Source of the DNA: Candidatus Nomurabacteria bacterium RIFCSPLOWO2_01_FULL_39_18
GTDB lineage: Bacteria > Patescibacteriota > Minisyncoccia > Phycocordibacterales > UBA9973
Direction of reading: 5' to 3'
Assembly: GCA_001787005.1 (NCBI GenBank)
Contig: MFUV01000004.1
Coordinates: 64,911 to 105,769 of the forward strand
Length of the DNA stretch: 40,859 nt
The position numbers and the translations under genes are program-made. The notes under the pieces were generated by a model that did not search any database, was not told where the DNA came from, and worked only from the letters and a program-made list of their open reading frames with translations. Positions 39,491 through 40,859 of the stretch are shown one piece after another (within the stretch, counting starts at the first letter, position 1; every line of letters begins with the position of its first letter).

Positions 39491-39643
39491 CTAATTCAAT
39501 ATCCTTTCTCCCCTAATAAGTCTGATGAGAACGATAATAATCGCGATCACGAGAAGTACATGAATAAATCCTCCTAATGTATAAGAAGTTACCATGCCGA
39601 GAAGCCACAGAATAACTAAAACCACTGCTATTGTTGTAATCAT
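39491..39643 (-). CDS. lmo0937 family small membrane protein (50 aa)
   Basis: Manual translation MITTIAVVLVILWLLGMVTSYTLGGFIHVLLVIAIIIVLIRLIRGERILN; below ORF-track cut-off. Confidence 0.85.
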   Translation of the reverse strand: MITTIAVVLVILWLLGMVTSYTLGGFIHVLLVIAIIIVLIRLIRGERILN

Positions 39644-39673
39644 AAAATTTTTGGTTAATTTATAATAAATTTT

Positions 39674-39895
39674 CTAGTTGCCGGCATCTCCAGTAGCACC
39701 AGTAGCTCCTGTAGAGCCTGTGGCTCCTGTAGCTCCTGTGGCACCCGTAGCACCTGGTAATGGTATTATTATGGTATTGTCTGGATTCTTATCTTGACGC
39801 AAAGCTGGTAAACCATAAATAAAGAAAGGCGCAATTAACGCAATCGCCACGATCACCCCCAACACCAAACCCATCCCTGGCGCCGTTACTGCCAT
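39674..39895 (-). CDS. membrane-anchored mini collagen-like protein
   Basis: TM helix then PGATGATGATGATGSTGATGATGDAGN Gly-X-Y repeats. Confidence 0.7.
   Translation of the reverse strand: MAVTAPGMGLVLGVIVAIALIAPFFIYGLPALRQDKNPDNTIIIPLPGATGATGATGATGSTGATGATGDAGN
39683..39755 (-). repeat. tandem repeat encoding Gly-Ala-Thr collagen-like triplets
   Basis: Imperfect 9-nt periodicity around GGAGCTACA/GGTGCTACT-type units. Confidence 0.7.
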
Positions 39896-40016
39896 ATTGT
39901 GGTTTTTGTTAAGATTTGGAGATCGCGACTCACGTGCTTCAGCTGAATCCAGAAAAGAGCGTTAGGATATCCTTACACGGATTGGCACTTAACTCTTATG
40001 TATCCTGTAAGTTTAT

Positions 40017-40859
40017 TTATTTACCTTCGTACGCATCCTGGAGTGTCTTGATATCGAACTTTTTCATTTTGAGGAACGCTTGCGTAACCCGCACGATTTG
40101 CTCTTTACTGCCAGAGGTCATCATCTTATTCATAGCAGCTGGAGCAATCTGCCAAGAAACCCCGTATTTGTCTTTGAGCCACCCGCATTGTTCTGACTCG
40201 GGAACTGCGGACAATTTCCCCCAGTAATAATCAATCTCTTCTTGCGTATCACAGTTGACGATAAAGGAAACTGCTTCGTTGAAATCGAAATTGTGCTCTC
40301 CCCCACCGTCCATCGCGGCAAACCACGTGTCCGCGAGTTTGAAATCAGTGAACATAACCGTGCCTTCTTTGTTGGGTTCTGAGTTGGCAGGGTATTGGGC
40401 CAGTGTCCCGCGCTTCGAGTCCTTGAACACAGATAGATAAAAGTTAGAAGCTTCTTCCGCCTTACCATACTTTTTATCGACAAAGAGCATCGATGGGACG
40501 ATGAGCGGCCGCTCCTCCCCCTCGGGATTTGTCAGGATGAGCTGCCATGAGAGACCATATTTGTCCGCCACCCAGCCATAGCGTTTACTGAACGGATATT
40601 CCCCGATCTCCATCATAACCTTTCCACCTTCCGAGAGCTTCGCCCACACTTCATCTATTCTCTTGGCAGCATCCTTGTCTTGCGACAGATCGAAGTTGAC
40701 CATGAGCGATATGGCGGGAGTAAACTTGAAGTACGGCCCGGCGCTGATGGCCATAAATGATTGACCCTGAAGTTCAAAAGAGACGATATCGCAATCTCCC
40801 GATGGTGTGCCAGTTATGGTGGTTGTGTTCGTTACTTTTGAATTAGAAAACAAGGAAGT
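40017..40859 (-). CDS. VOC/PhnB-like (glyoxalase superfamily) protein, 5' end beyond right edge
   Basis: SNSKVTNTTTITGTPSGDCDIVSFELQGQSFMAISAGPYFKFTPAISLMVNFD and a second domain LFVDKKYGKAEEASNFYLSVF; the reading frame stays open to the window end and the reported start is TTG. Confidence 0.8.
   Translation of the reverse strand, partial: TSLFSNSKVTNTTTITGTPSGDCDIVSFELQGQSFMAISAGPYFKFTPAISLMVNFDLSQDKDAAKRIDEVWAKLSEGGKVMMEIGEYPFSKRYGWVADKYGLSWQLILTNPEGEERPLIVPSMLFVDKKYGKAEEASNFYLSVFKDSKRGTLAQYPANSEPNKEGTVMFTDFKLADTWFAAMDGGGEHNFDFNEAVSFIVNCDTQEEIDYYWGKLSAVPESEQCGWLKDKYGVSWQIAPAAMNKMMTSGSKEQIVRVTQAFLKMKKFDIKTLQDAYEGK

Noticed and set aside
40851-40853. Start codon of the VOC protein as given by the ORF track
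   Set aside because: It is a TTG and the frame remains open to the window edge; the N-terminal part of the PhnB-like domain is missing, so the gene likely continues to the right

Overview
The window looks like a chromosomal segment of a Patescibacteria/CPR (Parcubacteria-like) genome read with the standard bacterial code. This placement is inferred from gene content and style, not from a marker gene. Main blocks: (1) 1-2506, the N-terminal part of a UvrD-like helicase-nuclease that runs off the left edge. (2) 2514-5915, a DUF475 membrane protein, a small membrane protein, a secreted Cys-containing protein and an anchored beta-propeller protein. (3) tRNA-Ser(GGA), then ligA interrupted by three in-frame palindromic sequences. 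(4) 8207-20849, a nearly complete type IV pilus operon (minor pilins, pilD, two pilins, pilC, pilT, a stand-alone receiver domain, pilB, pilP/O/N-like genes, pilM) with no secretin, and comF divergent from pilM. (5) Hypothetical proteins, an ATP-grasp enzyme and tRNA-Ser(GCT). (6) 26.4-30.3 kb, an apparent cobalamin module: S-component-like membrane protein, B12-dependent class II ribonucleotide reductase, PduO-type cobalamin adenosyltransferase and an ArsR-type regulator. A shared dyad TAGTTGC-N8-GCAACTTATT lies upstream of both ends of this module. (7) 30.2-39.9 kb, a copper/thiol island: cupredoxin, HMA-TauE/SafE-like protein, CcdA-like protein, DUF1573, DUF2892, CopA, CsoR with its operator, and tiny membrane proteins missed by the ORF track. 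The island is interrupted by a RAYT/IS200-like transposase flanked by REP-like repeats and a degenerate peptide-deformylase homologue. (8) A partial VOC protein at the right edge. The best leads are the ArsR/B12 regulon, the leader inverted repeats that could sequester ribosome-binding sites, the palindromes embedded in genes alongside a RAYT transposase, and the copper/thiol operon with an uncharacterised Cys/Met/His-containing exported protein.
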